Assembly (NCBI RefSeq): GCF_020873875.1
Contig: NZ_JAHWGU010000001.1
Location: 496,001 to 560,000 of the forward strand
Source: Actinoplanes sp. DH11
Lineage (GTDB): Bacteria > Actinomycetota > Actinomycetes > Mycobacteriales > Micromonosporaceae
Direction: 5' to 3'
DNA length: 64,000 nt
Shown: piece after piece, positions 8,101 to 16,410 of the stretch
How positions within the stretch are numbered: position 1 is the first letter of the stretch
Layout: each line of letters opens with the position of its first letter
Notes under the pieces: model-generated
Seen by the model: the letters and a program-made list of their open reading frames with translations, nothing else
Told to the model about the DNA's origin: nothing
Databases searched by the model: none
Program-made: the position numbers and the translations under genes

Positions 8101-8213
8101 CGCCGGAAAGCTGAGCGCACAAAGGCGCGGAAACGCCGGAAAGCTGAGCGCACGAGGCGCGGAAAAGCCGGAAAGCTGAGCGCACGAGGCGCGGAAACGC
8201 CGGAAAGCTCTAG
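8101..8213. repeat. 32/33-bp tandem repeats between fliH and fliI
   Basis: Three and a half near-identical units (8101-8133, 8134-8165, 8166-8197, part at 8198-8213) share CGCCGGAAAGCTGAGCGCAC. The last unit reaches the fliH stop codon. The 158-bp fliH-fliI gap is unusual inside an otherwise tightly overlapping operon. Confidence 0.88.
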
Positions 8214-8881
8214 ATGCGGAGCGCCTCGCGAGCGCGGCTCATCGCCGTCTCGATCGTCGCGTCGACGGTGGCGGTGCCGGTCGCGGCGATCGCGTCGCCG
8301 GGCCGCAGGGCGGGGTCGGGGCGCAGGCTGATCCGGCGGCCCTCGTAGTCGAATTCGTTGTCCCCTGACTCGCCCACCAGCGTCCGGTAGTCGTCCGGGT
8401 GCAGGCTCACGGTCACGCCGCCGTGCTCGGGGGCGGCACTCATGGCCCGGCGCAGGGCGGTGGCGCCACGGTCCGGGTCGTCGTGCAGCGACCGCGCGAC
8501 GATGGCCTCGGCCAGCTCGAAGGCGCTTGCCAGGATGACTTCCTGAAGTTCGGTGAAGGTCGGGTGGAGCTGGTTCTCCAGTTCGGTGACGGCCCGGCCC
8601 AGGGCGTTGACGGACTGGGCGAGCGCGGTGGCACGGCGTTGCTCGTACGCCTCCTCGCTGGCGACAGCCCGCGCCGCCGCAGCTTCCGAGGCTGCCGCCG
8701 CATCGCGTTTGCCCTGTGCCCACCCTTCGGCGTAACCGGTGGTGCGGGCCTGCTGTTTCGCCCGTTCCACGGCCTCGCTGTCGATCGGATCGTCACGTCG
8801 CAGGTCGACGGCGAACCGCGCGGCGGTGGCGCTCTCGGCCACCGCCCCGCGGATCACCTGCCGGTCAGGCGATGAGCTCAT
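8210..8881 (-). CDS. fliH: flagellar assembly protein FliH
   Basis: FliH holds FliI in an inactive complex and brings it to the C-ring. The 223-residue product starts MSSSPDRQVIRGAV at ATG 8881, inside the 3' end of fliG (17-bp overlap). It has a charged Ala/Glu/Arg coiled coil (residues about 60-115) and the FliH/YscL C-terminal domain (LASAFELAEAIVARSL, then VTVSLHPDDYRTL). Length is normal. Confidence 0.88.
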   Translation of the reverse strand: MSSSPDRQVIRGAVAESATAARFAVDLRRDDPIDSEAVERAKQQARTTGYAEGWAQGKRDAAAASEAAAARAVASEEAYEQRRATALAQSVNALGRAVTELENQLHPTFTELQEVILASAFELAEAIVARSLHDDPDRGATALRRAMSAAPEHGGVTVSLHPDDYRTLVGESGDNEFDYEGRRISLRPDPALRPGDAIAATGTATVDATIETAMSRAREALRI

Positions 8882-9890
8882 CGTCTTCGCCACCACGCTG
8901 GATCTCGATCTGTCCGGAGTCCTCGAGGGTGCGGATGACACCGACGATCTTCGCCTGCGCCTCCTCGACCATCTTGACCTTGGTGGGGCCGAGCAGGTCG
9001 ATCTCCTCGAGCAGGTTCTCCCGGCCACGTTCGGACAGGTTCTTGGTGACCTTCTCGCGTACGGTGTCCGGCACGCCCTTGAGCGCCGTGGCGAGGTCGG
9101 CCGGCTCCACCTGACGCAGCACCAGCTGCACCGAGCGGTCGTCGAGGCTGATGATGTCCTCGAACATGAACATCCGGCGGCGGATCTCCTCGGCCAGCTC
9201 CGGGTTGCGTGCCTCCAGGGCCTCCAGGATGAGGCGCTCGGTGGTCCGGTCGGCGCGGTTGATGATGTCGACGAGCGGCTGGAGGCCGCCGACCGTGGAG
9301 AGCTCGTCCGGCTGGAGCACGGTGGAGAGCTTGCGCTGCAACGCCGTCTCGACCTGCCGGATGACGTCCGGCGAGGTGCGATCCATGATCGCGATCCGGT
9401 GCGCGACCTCGGTCTGCACCTCCAGCGGGAGCCCGGCCAGGATCGACGAGGCCAGGGCCGAGGGTATGTGTGCCAACACCAGCGCGATGGTCTGCGGATG
9501 CTCGTACTGGACGTAGGAGAGCAGCTGACGTGGGTCCGCATGGCTGAGGAAGTTGAACGGGATGTCGTTCATCGACGCCTCGAGCCGGTCCAGGATGAGC
9601 GCCGCCCGCTCCTTGCCGAGCGACGCCTCCAGCAGCTCCCTGGCGTAGTCCATGCCGCCCGACCCGGCGTACCGGGTCGTCGCCATGGCGTAGAACTCGT
9701 CCATCACGTCGTCGACCTGAGAGGGGTCGAGTTTGCCCAGCCGAGCGACCTCGGCGGACAGCATCTCGACCTCTTTCTCGGTCATGTTCGCCAGTACCTC
9801 GGCGGACTGTTCCTTGCCGAACTGGACCAGCATTATCGCGGCCTTGCGCGCGCCCGTCATCGAGAGCGTGGTGAGACCCGGTGTGGTCAA
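8865..9890 (-). CDS. fliG: flagellar motor switch protein FliG
   Basis: FliG joins the MS ring to the C ring and contacts the stator. The 341-residue product has the N-terminal AAIMLVQFGKEQSAEVL, the middle-domain EHPQTIALVLAHI motif, and the C-terminal torque domain with FMFEDIISLDDRSVQLVLR and NLSERGRENLLEEI. All of these are hallmark segments. It ends inside the start of fliH, which suggests coupled translation. Confidence 0.96.
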   Translation of the reverse strand: MTTPGLTTLSMTGARKAAIMLVQFGKEQSAEVLANMTEKEVEMLSAEVARLGKLDPSQVDDVMDEFYAMATTRYAGSGGMDYARELLEASLGKERAALILDRLEASMNDIPFNFLSHADPRQLLSYVQYEHPQTIALVLAHIPSALASSILAGLPLEVQTEVAHRIAIMDRTSPDVIRQVETALQRKLSTVLQPDELSTVGGLQPLVDIINRADRTTERLILEALEARNPELAEEIRRRMFMFEDIISLDDRSVQLVLRQVEPADLATALKGVPDTVREKVTKNLSERGRENLLEEIDLLGPTKVKMVEEAQAKIVGVIRTLEDSGQIEIQRGGEDDELIA

Positions 9891-9926
9891 CGGACACTCC
9901 TCAACCGTCGTGGTGCTAGTGGTTCA

Positions 9927-11540
9927 TCAGCGCGTCGAGTCGGCGGAGAGCCAGCTGCGGATCAGCGCGGCGGTCTCTTCCGGCTTCTCCTTGACCAGCT
10001 GGTCGATCTCGCGGTGCCGCTCCTCACGGGCTTCGTCGTTCTGGTTCGCGACCTCCGGGCTCTCCAGCATGTTCATGGCGGTCGCGGCGCTGACGTCCAG
10101 TTCGGCCCGGCGCTGCGCCTCGAGTGCCGCCTGCATGTCCTCGAGGTGCTTGCGCTCCTCCTCGGTGAGCTGCTGGCGCTTCTTGGCCCGCTTGTTGGCC
10201 CGCCAGGCCAGGAAGATCAGCGCGAGGACCACGAAGAGCAGGGCGCCCGTCTTGATCAGCGTGAGCTGCTTGGCCTGCTTCTCGGCCGCTGCCGCGGCGG
10301 CGAGCTCGTCCTTGGCCGTGGTGGCGGCGCTGTTGTCGAACGGCATGGAGGCGACCGCGATGGTGTCGCCGCGGGTGGCGTCGATGCCGGCGGCCGCGCT
10401 GAGCAGCTCCTGGATCTGGTCCGGGTTGACGCCGCCGGCGGTGGCGCTGTTCAGCAGGACCGAGACGTCGAGCTTCTCGATGCTGCCGGGGGCGTTGCGG
10501 CGCACCTCCTCGATCTTGTCGAGCTGCCGGGTGCGTACCTCGTTCTTGTTGGCGTACTGGCCGGTGCCGGCGTTGTTCGGCACCTGGATGTTGTCCGGGC
10601 CGAGCACGCCGCCCGGGCCGGTGCCGCCGCCGGTGTACGTCTCGGTGTTGACGCTCTCCTGCTCGGCCGGTGTCGCCGGGTCCGCGGCGTACTTCTCGCT
10701 GCGGGTCTCGGTCTGGTCGAAGTCGAGCGAGACCCGGCTCGTGACCACCGCGTTGCCGGGCCCGACCAGGCTGTTCAGCATGGTCTGCAGGGAGCTGTTC
10801 AACCGGTTCTCGAAGGCCACGGTCTGCTGTTCGGCGCTGCTGCCGGCCCCGCCGGCCGCGATGCTCTCACCACCGCCGGTGGAGAGGATCCGGCCGTCCG
10901 CGCCGGCGACGGTGACCTGGGTCGGGTCGAGGCCTTCGACGCTCGACGCGACCAGGTGCACGATGGACTGCACCTGCTCGGTGGAGAGTTCGTTGTTGCC
11001 CTGCGACGCGACCAGGACCGAGGCCGTCGGCTTGGTCTGGTCGTCGGCGAAGACGTCCTTCTCCGGCATCACCAGGTGCACGGTGGCCGCCTCGACGCCC
11101 TCGATGGCCTTGATGGTCTTGGAGAGCTCACCCTCCAGCGCCCGCTGGTAGTTGGTGTGCTGCATGAAGTCACTGGTGGTGATGCCCTGCTGGTCCAACA
11201 GCGAGTAACCGGTGCCCTCGTCGTTGGGGAGGCCCTCGCCGGAGAGTTGCAGACGCAGGGCGTTCACCTGATCGCGCGGCACCATGATGGTGGAGCCGTC
11301 GTTTGCCAGCTCGTACGAGACACCCGTCTTCTGCAGGGACTCGACGATCGCGCTGGCGTCCTTGGTGGAGAGGTTGTTGAAGAGGATCTGGTAGGACGGC
11401 TTGGCCGCCCAGGTGGCGAAGAAATAGCCACCGACGATGAGCGCGACGACCGCGAAGATCGTGACAGCCTTCTGTCCCGGTGTGAAGGACTTGAAGGTGT
11501 CCGTGACGCGGCGTACCGGAGCAGGAAGGCGGTCGGTCAT
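9927..11540 (-). CDS. fliF: flagellar MS-ring protein FliF
   Basis: FliF forms the membrane ring that seeds assembly. The 537-residue product has an N-terminal transmembrane helix (about 25-47), the ring-building region beginning YQILFNNLSTKDASAIVESL and containing TVHLVMPEKDVF, a Gly/Thr-rich mid segment, and a second transmembrane helix (about 430-450, LIKTGALLFVVLALIFLAW). The cytoplasmic tail ends with the FliG-binding segment. It lies one base after the fliE stop on the coding strand order flgB-flgC-fliE-fliF. Confidence 0.96.
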   Translation of the reverse strand: MTDRLPAPVRRVTDTFKSFTPGQKAVTIFAVVALIVGGYFFATWAAKPSYQILFNNLSTKDASAIVESLQKTGVSYELANDGSTIMVPRDQVNALRLQLSGEGLPNDEGTGYSLLDQQGITTSDFMQHTNYQRALEGELSKTIKAIEGVEAATVHLVMPEKDVFADDQTKPTASVLVASQGNNELSTEQVQSIVHLVASSVEGLDPTQVTVAGADGRILSTGGGESIAAGGAGSSAEQQTVAFENRLNSSLQTMLNSLVGPGNAVVTSRVSLDFDQTETRSEKYAADPATPAEQESVNTETYTGGGTGPGGVLGPDNIQVPNNAGTGQYANKNEVRTRQLDKIEEVRRNAPGSIEKLDVSVLLNSATAGGVNPDQIQELLSAAAGIDATRGDTIAVASMPFDNSAATTAKDELAAAAAAEKQAKQLTLIKTGALLFVVLALIFLAWRANKRAKKRQQLTEEERKHLEDMQAALEAQRRAELDVSAATAMNMLESPEVANQNDEAREERHREIDQLVKEKPEETAALIRSWLSADSTR

Positions 11541-11541
11541 G

Positions 11542-11895
11542 TCAGGCCTGCATCCTCATGATCTCTTGGAACGCCTCCACGGCCTTGTTGCGGATGGCCA
11601 TGGTGAGCTGGAGTCCGAGAGCGGCTTCGGTGGACGCCATCGTGTATTGCGCGGGGTCCTGCAGGGTGCCGTCGGCCACCTGGACGGCGAGGTCGCTCGC
11701 CTTCTTCTGGTTCGCCTGGACGGTCTCCAGGCCCTGCGCGAGCATGCCGGCGAAGTCCGTGTTCGGTCCGGTGGCCGCGGTGCTCTCGGTGTTGTCCGAG
11801 ATGCCCTTGACCCCGCTGAACCCGCCCAGCCCCGAGATGCCCTCGACGCCGGAGAAGCCGCCGATACCTTTGATACCGCCGATCGGAGAGGTCAT
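11542..11895 (-). CDS. fliE: flagellar hook-basal body protein FliE
   Basis: FliE connects the MS ring to the rod. The 117-residue product ends with the FliE domain (residues about 45-117: FAGMLAQGLETVQANQKKAS ... ALGLQLTMAIRNKAVEAFQEIMRMQ). The N-terminus has a Gly/Ile-rich repeat (GGFSGVEGISGLGGFSGVKG). A GTG at 11904 gives a GTGA overlap with flgC, but GGGAAG lies 8 bases before ATG 11895, so I prefer that start. Confidence 0.9.
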   Translation of the reverse strand: MTSPIGGIKGIGGFSGVEGISGLGGFSGVKGISDNTESTAATGPNTDFAGMLAQGLETVQANQKKASDLAVQVADGTLQDPAQYTMASTEAALGLQLTMAIRNKAVEAFQEIMRMQA

Positions 11896-11900
11896 GACGA

Positions 11901-12293
11901 TCACTTCCCGAGGTTGATCGCGGCGTTGTACGACTCGCGAGCCCGGTCGACGACCGCGAGGTTGGCCTGGTAGGAGCGCTGCGCCATCATCATCTGAGCC
12001 ATCTGGCTACCCATGTCGATGTCCGGGCGGCGGACGTATCCCTCGGCGTCGGCGAGCGGGTTGTCCGGCTCGTACGCGAGCACACCCTCCGCGCTGCCGA
12101 GCGCGATGCCGGCCACCTCGGCGCCGTTGCCGTCCTGGGCCGCGCGGGCCTGGACGTACCGGGCCTGGAAGGCATTTTCGGACGTACGGGTGGTCGTGTT
12201 GATGTTCGCGAGGTTGTCGGAGACCGCGTCGAGCCACTTGCGGTAGACGGTGACGCCGGTGCCGGCCACCCCGATCGCGTTGAACGTACTCAT
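11901..12293 (-). CDS. flgC: flagellar basal-body rod protein FlgC
   Basis: FlgC is a proximal rod subunit. The 130-residue product has the N-terminal rod motif (WLDAVSDNLANINTTTRTSE) and the C-terminal helix MMMAQRSYQANLAVVDRARE. A TTG at 12299 in frame is possible, but GGGAG lies 7 bases before ATG 12293, so I chose the latter. It lies between flgB and fliE, as usual. Confidence 0.94.
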   Translation of the reverse strand: MSTFNAIGVAGTGVTVYRKWLDAVSDNLANINTTTRTSENAFQARYVQARAAQDGNGAEVAGIALGSAEGVLAYEPDNPLADAEGYVRRPDIDMGSQMAQMMMAQRSYQANLAVVDRARESYNAAINLGK

Positions 12294-12295
12294 GA

Positions 12296-12643
12296 TCAAG
12301 CTCCCTTGATCGCTTCGCGGAGAAGGCTGTACCGGCCGTCCAGCGCACGGAGGGCCAGGCTGTAGCGCATCGTGGTGTCGACGTGCGACAGCGTCTCCTC
12401 ATCGAGGTTGACGTTGTTCCCGTTGAGCCGGGTGGGCTCGAGGGACGTCAGCACACTCGGTTTGACGCCGCTCGGCGATTCGCCGTTGTCCATGGCGCCC
12501 TTGAGCGCCTCCTCGAACTTGACCTTACGGGCACGGTAGCCGGGGGTCTCGATGTTGGCGATGTTGTTGGCGATGGCGGTCTGCCGGGCCGCGAGACCCG
12601 AGGCGGCGACGCGCAGAGCGGAATACGAACGGTCATCGAACAC
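12296..12643 (-). CDS. flgB: flagellar basal-body rod protein FlgB
   Basis: FlgB is the rod subunit nearest the MS ring. The 115-residue product shows ALRVAASGLAARQTAIANNI and the conserved NIETPGYRARKVKFEEAL, then the VNLDEE segment before the C-terminal helix. The GTG start at 12643 has AGGAG 6 bases upstream. It heads the operon flgB-flgC-fliE-fliF-fliG-fliH-fliI and has a FliA-type promoter at 12720-12745. Confidence 0.94.
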   Translation of the reverse strand: MFDDRSYSALRVAASGLAARQTAIANNIANIETPGYRARKVKFEEALKGAMDNGESPSGVKPSVLTSLEPTRLNGNNVNLDEETLSHVDTTMRYSLALRALDGRYSLLREAIKGA

Positions 12644-12719
12644 GGGGGACTCCTAGTCACGCCGTCTGATTGCCGGTCCTTGGCTTCTCGGTGAGCATTC
12701 CGTTGCTCGTACCCTGCAC

Positions 12720-12745
12720 TTCGGCCTCTTCGGCGATCCGCTGAG
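12720..12745 (-). promoter_or_regulatory. FliA-type promoter of the flgB operon
   Basis: On the minus strand CTCA (12745-12742), 16 bases, then GCCGAA (12725-12720): identical in layout to the fliJ site. It lies 77 bp upstream of the flgB start and immediately downstream of a terminator for the preceding operon. Confidence 0.8.
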
Positions 12746-12752
12746 TCCCAAC

Positions 12753-12770
12753 CGGTTGCTGAGAGGTTGC
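12753..12770 (-). promoter_or_regulatory. candidate TcrA-box direct repeat
   Basis: On the minus strand GCAACCT-CTCA-GCAACCG, two 7-base units with a 4-base gap, ends 7 bp before the -35 element of the flgB promoter. It matches at 13 of 14 fixed positions the GCA(A/C)CCG-N4-GCA(A/C)CCG box that I recall for the Actinoplanes missouriensis regulator TcrA. The name is from memory; the repeat itself is visible. Confidence 0.6.
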
Positions 12771-12778
12771 ACACGAAA

Positions 12779-12812
12779 ACGTCCCGGGACCCCTGCCGGG
12801 GTTCCGGGACGT
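12779..12812 (-). terminator. terminator after the fliD-fliS unit
   Basis: A 15-bp stem (12779-12793 with 12798-12812, one G-T pair, loop TGCC) lies 5 bp past the stop of the leftward 111-residue gene. GTTTTCG follows in the direction of transcription. It insulates the flgB promoter from upstream reading. Confidence 0.85.
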
Positions 12813-12817
12813 CTCGT

Positions 12818-13153
12818 TCACATGGCGCAGTCGAGGTAGACGGGGCGCTTCACCGCCTCACCGGTTTCGATCCGGGAGGTCATCGACATCTGCTGGCGGT
12901 TCGCGGTGAGCCGCCGGGCGATCTCCTCGGCAGCCGCCAGCTGCCGCGTCAGGATCTCGTCGGCCCGCGGTTTCAGTTCGAGCGGCAGGGCGCCCAGTTC
13001 GGTCGGCGGCTTCCAGAGGTCGGCCGGCGGCGTCTCCGCGTGGCGGTGCTCGTCGGCCAGCATCGCCTCCACCGAGGCGACGTCCATCTCCAGCTCGTCG
13101 AGCGCTGCCGCCCAGGCGTTCCGCCAGTCCACGGCCTGCGAGGTGGTACTCAT
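12818..13153 (-). CDS. unknown helical protein downstream of fliS (FliT-like position)
   Basis: This 111-residue protein starts at ATG 13153, with a 4-bp ATGA overlap with fliS. It is largely helical and acidic: an N-terminal WRNAWAAALDELEMDVASVE helix, a Pro/Leu linker (LWKPPTELGALPLELKP), and a second helix with RQLAAAEEIARRL. I do not recognise the family from sequence. In many bacteria the gene after fliS is fliT, a small chaperone for FliD, and size and position fit that role. Resemblance to FliT itself is not visible. Confidence 0.75.
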   Translation of the reverse strand: MSTTSQAVDWRNAWAAALDELEMDVASVEAMLADEHRHAETPPADLWKPPTELGALPLELKPRADEILTRQLAAAEEIARRLTANRQQMSMTSRIETGEAVKRPVYLDCAM

Positions 13154-13524
13154 GTCCCGGCCGCCGCAGCCTCCCGCCACGCGTCGCGCAGCGGCTCCAT
13201 CAGGGTCCGGCAGCTCGCCACCCGGTCGGCGTCCCGGGCGATGTTCGCACCGATCAGCTCGCTGAGCACGAAGCCGTAGAGATTGGCGAGGCCGGGTGCA
13301 CCGTCCCAGGAGTCCATGTCGAGCGTGGCCCGCAGTTCCAGCACGATCTCCTGAGCGTGCATCACCTTCGCGCTTCCGCTTTCCCGGTCTCCGTTGCGGA
13401 ACGCCTCCTCGCCCTGGCCCAGGTCGAGGATCATCCGGTCGTAGAGCATGGTCAGCAGCTTCGCCGGCGAGGCCGTGTTGATCGTGTCCTGCAGGTAGCG
13501 GTCGCGAAGGTTGGGCGCGGTCAT
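13150..13524 (-). CDS. fliS: flagellin export chaperone FliS
   Basis: FliS binds the C-terminus of flagellin and prevents premature polymerisation. The 124-residue product begins MTAPNLRDRYLQDTINTAS, followed by PAKLLTMLYDRMILDL, the classic FliS opening, and continues as a four-helix bundle with a GLYGFV-type segment (LANLYGFVLSELI). ATG 13524 has GGAG 5 to 6 bases upstream. It lies between fliD and the FliT-position gene. Confidence 0.94.
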   Translation of the reverse strand: MTAPNLRDRYLQDTINTASPAKLLTMLYDRMILDLGQGEEAFRNGDRESGSAKVMHAQEIVLELRATLDMDSWDGAPGLANLYGFVLSELIGANIARDADRVASCRTLMEPLRDAWREAAAAGT

Positions 13525-13615
13525 GAGTCTCCTCAGGGCTTGGGCCGTGTCTGGTCCTGCTGGCCGGGGGAGGCCTGGTGCTCGTGGGTCAGCGGGGCCG
13601 GGTGTTCCCGGCGGG

Positions 13616-15028
13616 TCAGCCGAGTCCGGAGAGCTGACCGGAGAGCCAGCTCGACTGGTTCGACAGCTTGCCGAGCGAGGTCTCCAGGGCGGCGTACTGG
13701 CGTTGCAGGGCGAGACGGCGGGCACTGAGCCGTACGTCCCAGTTCTCGATCTGGCCGTTGAGCGAGTCGATCTCGTTCTTGCGACCGGTGATCACGTCGG
13801 TGACGCTGTTCGACTGCTTCGTGACCAGGTCCTTCACCTGGTTGGCGAAGCCGATCGCGCCACCCTGGATCTTGCTCGGGTCCTTGGCGTACTCGGCCTC
13901 GAACTTGGCGCCGTCGAAGCTGAGCGTGCCGTCCCGGCTGAGCTCGATGCCGAGCTGGCTCAGCGAGCCGAACGCGACGTCGGTGGTGCCGGTGAGCGTT
14001 CCGTCGGCGTCGTAGTTGTTCTTCTTGTACGCCAGACCACCACTGATCATGCTGAGCATGGTCTGGTTCATCTGGCGCACGGTGAAGTCACCGGTCAGCG
14101 GCGAGCCGGTCTTGGTCTCGGCGTTGTACGCGGTCTGCGTCTTGATCTCGGTGAACGCCTCGTTGGCCGCGTCGACGTACGCCTGGATCTTGGCCGTCAT
14201 CGCGCTGACGTCCGAGGTGGCGGTGACCGAGACGTTCTGGGCTTCCTTGGTGGCCGTGATCGTCACGCCCGGCATCACGTTGCTGAACGTGTTGGTGCTG
14301 CTGTTCACCGTGTACGGCGAGGCGCTGCCCGGGTTCATCTTCAGGACCGCGTCCTGCGCCGGCGTGTCGCTCACCCGCTTGGTGGTGTCCTGCAGGTCCT
14401 CCAGGCCGTTGATCCGGAACCCGTTCGCGGCGCCGGACTTGGTGCTGGTGAACTGGAGGACGCCCGCGCCCTCCCCGGTCTGCACGACGTAGGCGCGGAT
14501 GCCCATGTCGGCGTTGTTGACCGCGAGCGCGACCTTTTCCGCGGTGGGCGGTGAACCCACGTTTATGGTTTTGGTGGCGTCGGGCGCGGCGCTGGCGACG
14601 AACTCGTCGGTGTTGGCGTCGCTGTCGTCCGGGTTCCACTTGCCGGCGGTGATGGTGAACGACGTCGGGAAGGTCTGCGAGGTGGTACTGACCTGAAGGG
14701 TCGAGGTCTGTGCCCGAGCGACCTTCTGCACGTCGAACGTGATGCTGCCGGACATGCCGGCCACCCCGCCGGAGGCGGTCGCGGTGACCGCGTCGGAGGT
14801 GGTCGTCGCCTTGAGCGACCGCCAGGTGTCGAGCCGGGCGATCGACTCGGCGGCCGACTTGACGGCCTTCAGCTTGGCGTTGACCGACTGGTAGGAGGCC
14901 ACTGCCGTCTGGGCGGTCTCGACCTTGGTCTTGAGCTTCGTCTGCGGTGCCGCCTCGACCTGCATCAACGATTTGATCATCGAGCTGGTCTGCATGCCGC
15001 TGACGAGGCCGTCTACAGAACTGGTCAC
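13616..15028 (-). CDS. fliD: flagellar filament cap protein FliD
   Basis: FliD caps the filament and folds incoming flagellin. The 470-residue product has the N-terminal cap motif (VDGLVSGMQTSSMIKSLMQVE), a central variable region rich in Thr/Ser/Asp, and the C-terminal FliD domain (residues about 240-465) ending in a coiled coil with KNEIDSLNGQIENWDVRL. It starts with GTG at 15028 with only a weak ribosome site. No separate flagellar promoter was found in front; a hairpin lies between it and fliC. Confidence 0.94.
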   Translation of the reverse strand: MTSSVDGLVSGMQTSSMIKSLMQVEAAPQTKLKTKVETAQTAVASYQSVNAKLKAVKSAAESIARLDTWRSLKATTTSDAVTATASGGVAGMSGSITFDVQKVARAQTSTLQVSTTSQTFPTSFTITAGKWNPDDSDANTDEFVASAAPDATKTINVGSPPTAEKVALAVNNADMGIRAYVVQTGEGAGVLQFTSTKSGAANGFRINGLEDLQDTTKRVSDTPAQDAVLKMNPGSASPYTVNSSTNTFSNVMPGVTITATKEAQNVSVTATSDVSAMTAKIQAYVDAANEAFTEIKTQTAYNAETKTGSPLTGDFTVRQMNQTMLSMISGGLAYKKNNYDADGTLTGTTDVAFGSLSQLGIELSRDGTLSFDGAKFEAEYAKDPSKIQGGAIGFANQVKDLVTKQSNSVTDVITGRKNEIDSLNGQIENWDVRLSARRLALQRQYAALETSLGKLSNQSSWLSGQLSGLG

Positions 15029-15061
15029 GAGAGTCTGCTTTCGTCCGAGGACAGTTGCGGC

Positions 15062-15096
15062 GGTGGGGGTAGCCGAACTTTCCGGCTACCCCCACC
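15062..15096 (-). terminator. fliC terminator
   Basis: A perfect 14-bp stem (15062-15075 with 15083-15096, loop AACTTTC) lies 83 bp past the flagellin stop and 34 bp before fliD. No T run follows. It probably limits read-through from highly expressed fliC into fliD. Confidence 0.8.
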
Positions 15097-15178
15097 TATT
15101 CGGTCGCTGGGCGACGAGATTCAGTTGCTGTCGGTGGCTGTTCGGTTGCGAGCCGACCGACGCCACTGCTCGCTGCGA

Positions 15179-16342
15179 CTAGCGGAGCAGCGACAGCACA
15201 CCCTGCGAGGACTGGTTCGCCTGCGAGAGCATGGACGTGCCGGCCTGGGTGAGGATCTGGTTCCGGGTGAAGGAGACCATTTCCTGCGCCATGTCGGTGT
15301 CACGGATCCGGGACTCGGAGGCGGACAGGTTCTCGACAGCCGTGTTGAGGTTGTTGATGGTGTGCTCGAAGCGGTTCTGGTAGGCACCGAGCTGGGCACG
15401 CTGGTCGGAGACCGACGTGATCGCCTTGTCCAGCGCCTTGATCGCCTCGGCCGCACCCGTGTCGCCGCCGTTCACGGCAGCCTTGGTGAGGTCGAGGTTG
15501 GCGAGGCCCAGCGTCTTCGAGTCCACCGCGTTGATCGTCACGCCGAGCTTCTCGCCGGCGTTCGAGCCGATCTGGAAGTCACCGGCCGTCGACGGCTCCT
15601 TGGCAGCGCTGCTGCCGGTGGCGACCGTGCCGGTGGCGTCGAAGCTGACCGAACCGTTCACCTCGAAGGTGACGTCGCCGTTCTCCGCCTGCCGGGCCAC
15701 GACGCTGATCTCGTTGCCCTGCATCTTGTTGGCCTTGAGCTGGTCGCTCAGCTGCTTGTTGAGCTCGGAGGCCACCTCCTGTGCGCTCTTGCCGGTGGTG
15801 TCGGCGACGTTCACCGAGATCGCGGTGCCGGGCGCCGCGCCGTTGATGGTGCCGATGTCCAGGCCCGCCGAGGCGGGCATCGCACCGGGCGTGCCGGCCA
15901 GCGTCTGGGTGTTGCCGAAGGAGCCGTCGAGCAGCTTCGACTTGCCGAACGCGGTGGTCTCGGAGATCCGGTCGATCTCCGCGCTCAGCTGCGAGAACTC
16001 CGCCTGCGCGGCGTTCTTGGCCTCGGCGTCGAGGGACGCGTTGTTCGACTGGACCGCCAGGTCGCGCATGCGCTGGAGCATGCTGGTGGTCTCGTTGAGC
16101 GCACCCTCAGCGGTCTGCACGACGCTGATCGCGTCCTGCGAGTTGCGGACGGCGACCTTGAGGCCACCGACCTGCGACCGCAGACCCTCGGAGATCGAGA
16201 GGCCGGCCGCGTCGTCCGCCGCCCGGTTGATTCGGAAACCGCTGGACAGCTTCTCGAGCGACTTCGACATCTGGTTGTCGGTCACCGAGAGGTTCCGGTA
16301 GGCGTTCTGCGCGGCGATGTTCTGGTTGATGCGAAGACCCAT
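15179..16342 (-). CDS. fliC: flagellin FliC
   Basis: This is the filament subunit. The 387-residue product has the conserved N-terminal D0/D1 helices (MGLRINQNIAAQNAYRNL, SLEKLSSGFRINRAADDAAG), a variable surface domain (about 170-290), and the C-terminal D1/D0 helices (RAQLGAYQNRFEHTINNL, ASESRIRDTDMAQEMV), ending SQGVLSLLR. The ribosome site AAGGAGGA lies 8 bases before the ATG and is very strong. A FliA-type promoter precedes it, and the leader is rich in GGA motifs. Confidence 0.97.
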   Translation of the reverse strand: MGLRINQNIAAQNAYRNLSVTDNQMSKSLEKLSSGFRINRAADDAAGLSISEGLRSQVGGLKVAVRNSQDAISVVQTAEGALNETTSMLQRMRDLAVQSNNASLDAEAKNAAQAEFSQLSAEIDRISETTAFGKSKLLDGSFGNTQTLAGTPGAMPASAGLDIGTINGAAPGTAISVNVADTTGKSAQEVASELNKQLSDQLKANKMQGNEISVVARQAENGDVTFEVNGSVSFDATGTVATGSSAAKEPSTAGDFQIGSNAGEKLGVTINAVDSKTLGLANLDLTKAAVNGGDTGAAEAIKALDKAITSVSDQRAQLGAYQNRFEHTINNLNTAVENLSASESRIRDTDMAQEMVSFTRNQILTQAGTSMLSQANQSSQGVLSLLR

Positions 16343-16405
16343 TGAAAGACTCCTCCTTGATGGGGTCCGAGCCGGCCCGTCCTTGAGCCGTGTGTGTTAC
16401 GCCTC
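16343..16405 (-). promoter_or_regulatory. fliC leader with possible CsrA sites
   Basis: Between the predicted transcription start and the ATG the message has GGA at complement of 16380-16382, 16366-16368 and twice in 16351-16356, the last pair being the ribosome site AGGAGG. CsrA binds GGA motifs overlapping ribosome sites. With fliW and csrA nearby, this is a likely target; direct binding is inferred. Confidence 0.5.
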
Positions 16406-16410
16406 ATCCC

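Noticed and set aside
8101..8213. CRISPR array
   Set aside because: Units are contiguous without unique spacers, and no cas gene is nearby.
6744..8723. Extended FliI start at 8723
   Set aside because: The extra 224 residues run through the tandem repeats and fliH and lack homology; ATG 8051 gives the standard FliI start.
8739..11561. 940-codon plus-strand frame opposite fliF, fliG and part of fliH
   Set aside because: Leu/Val/Arg/His-rich shadow; the minus-strand genes are certain.
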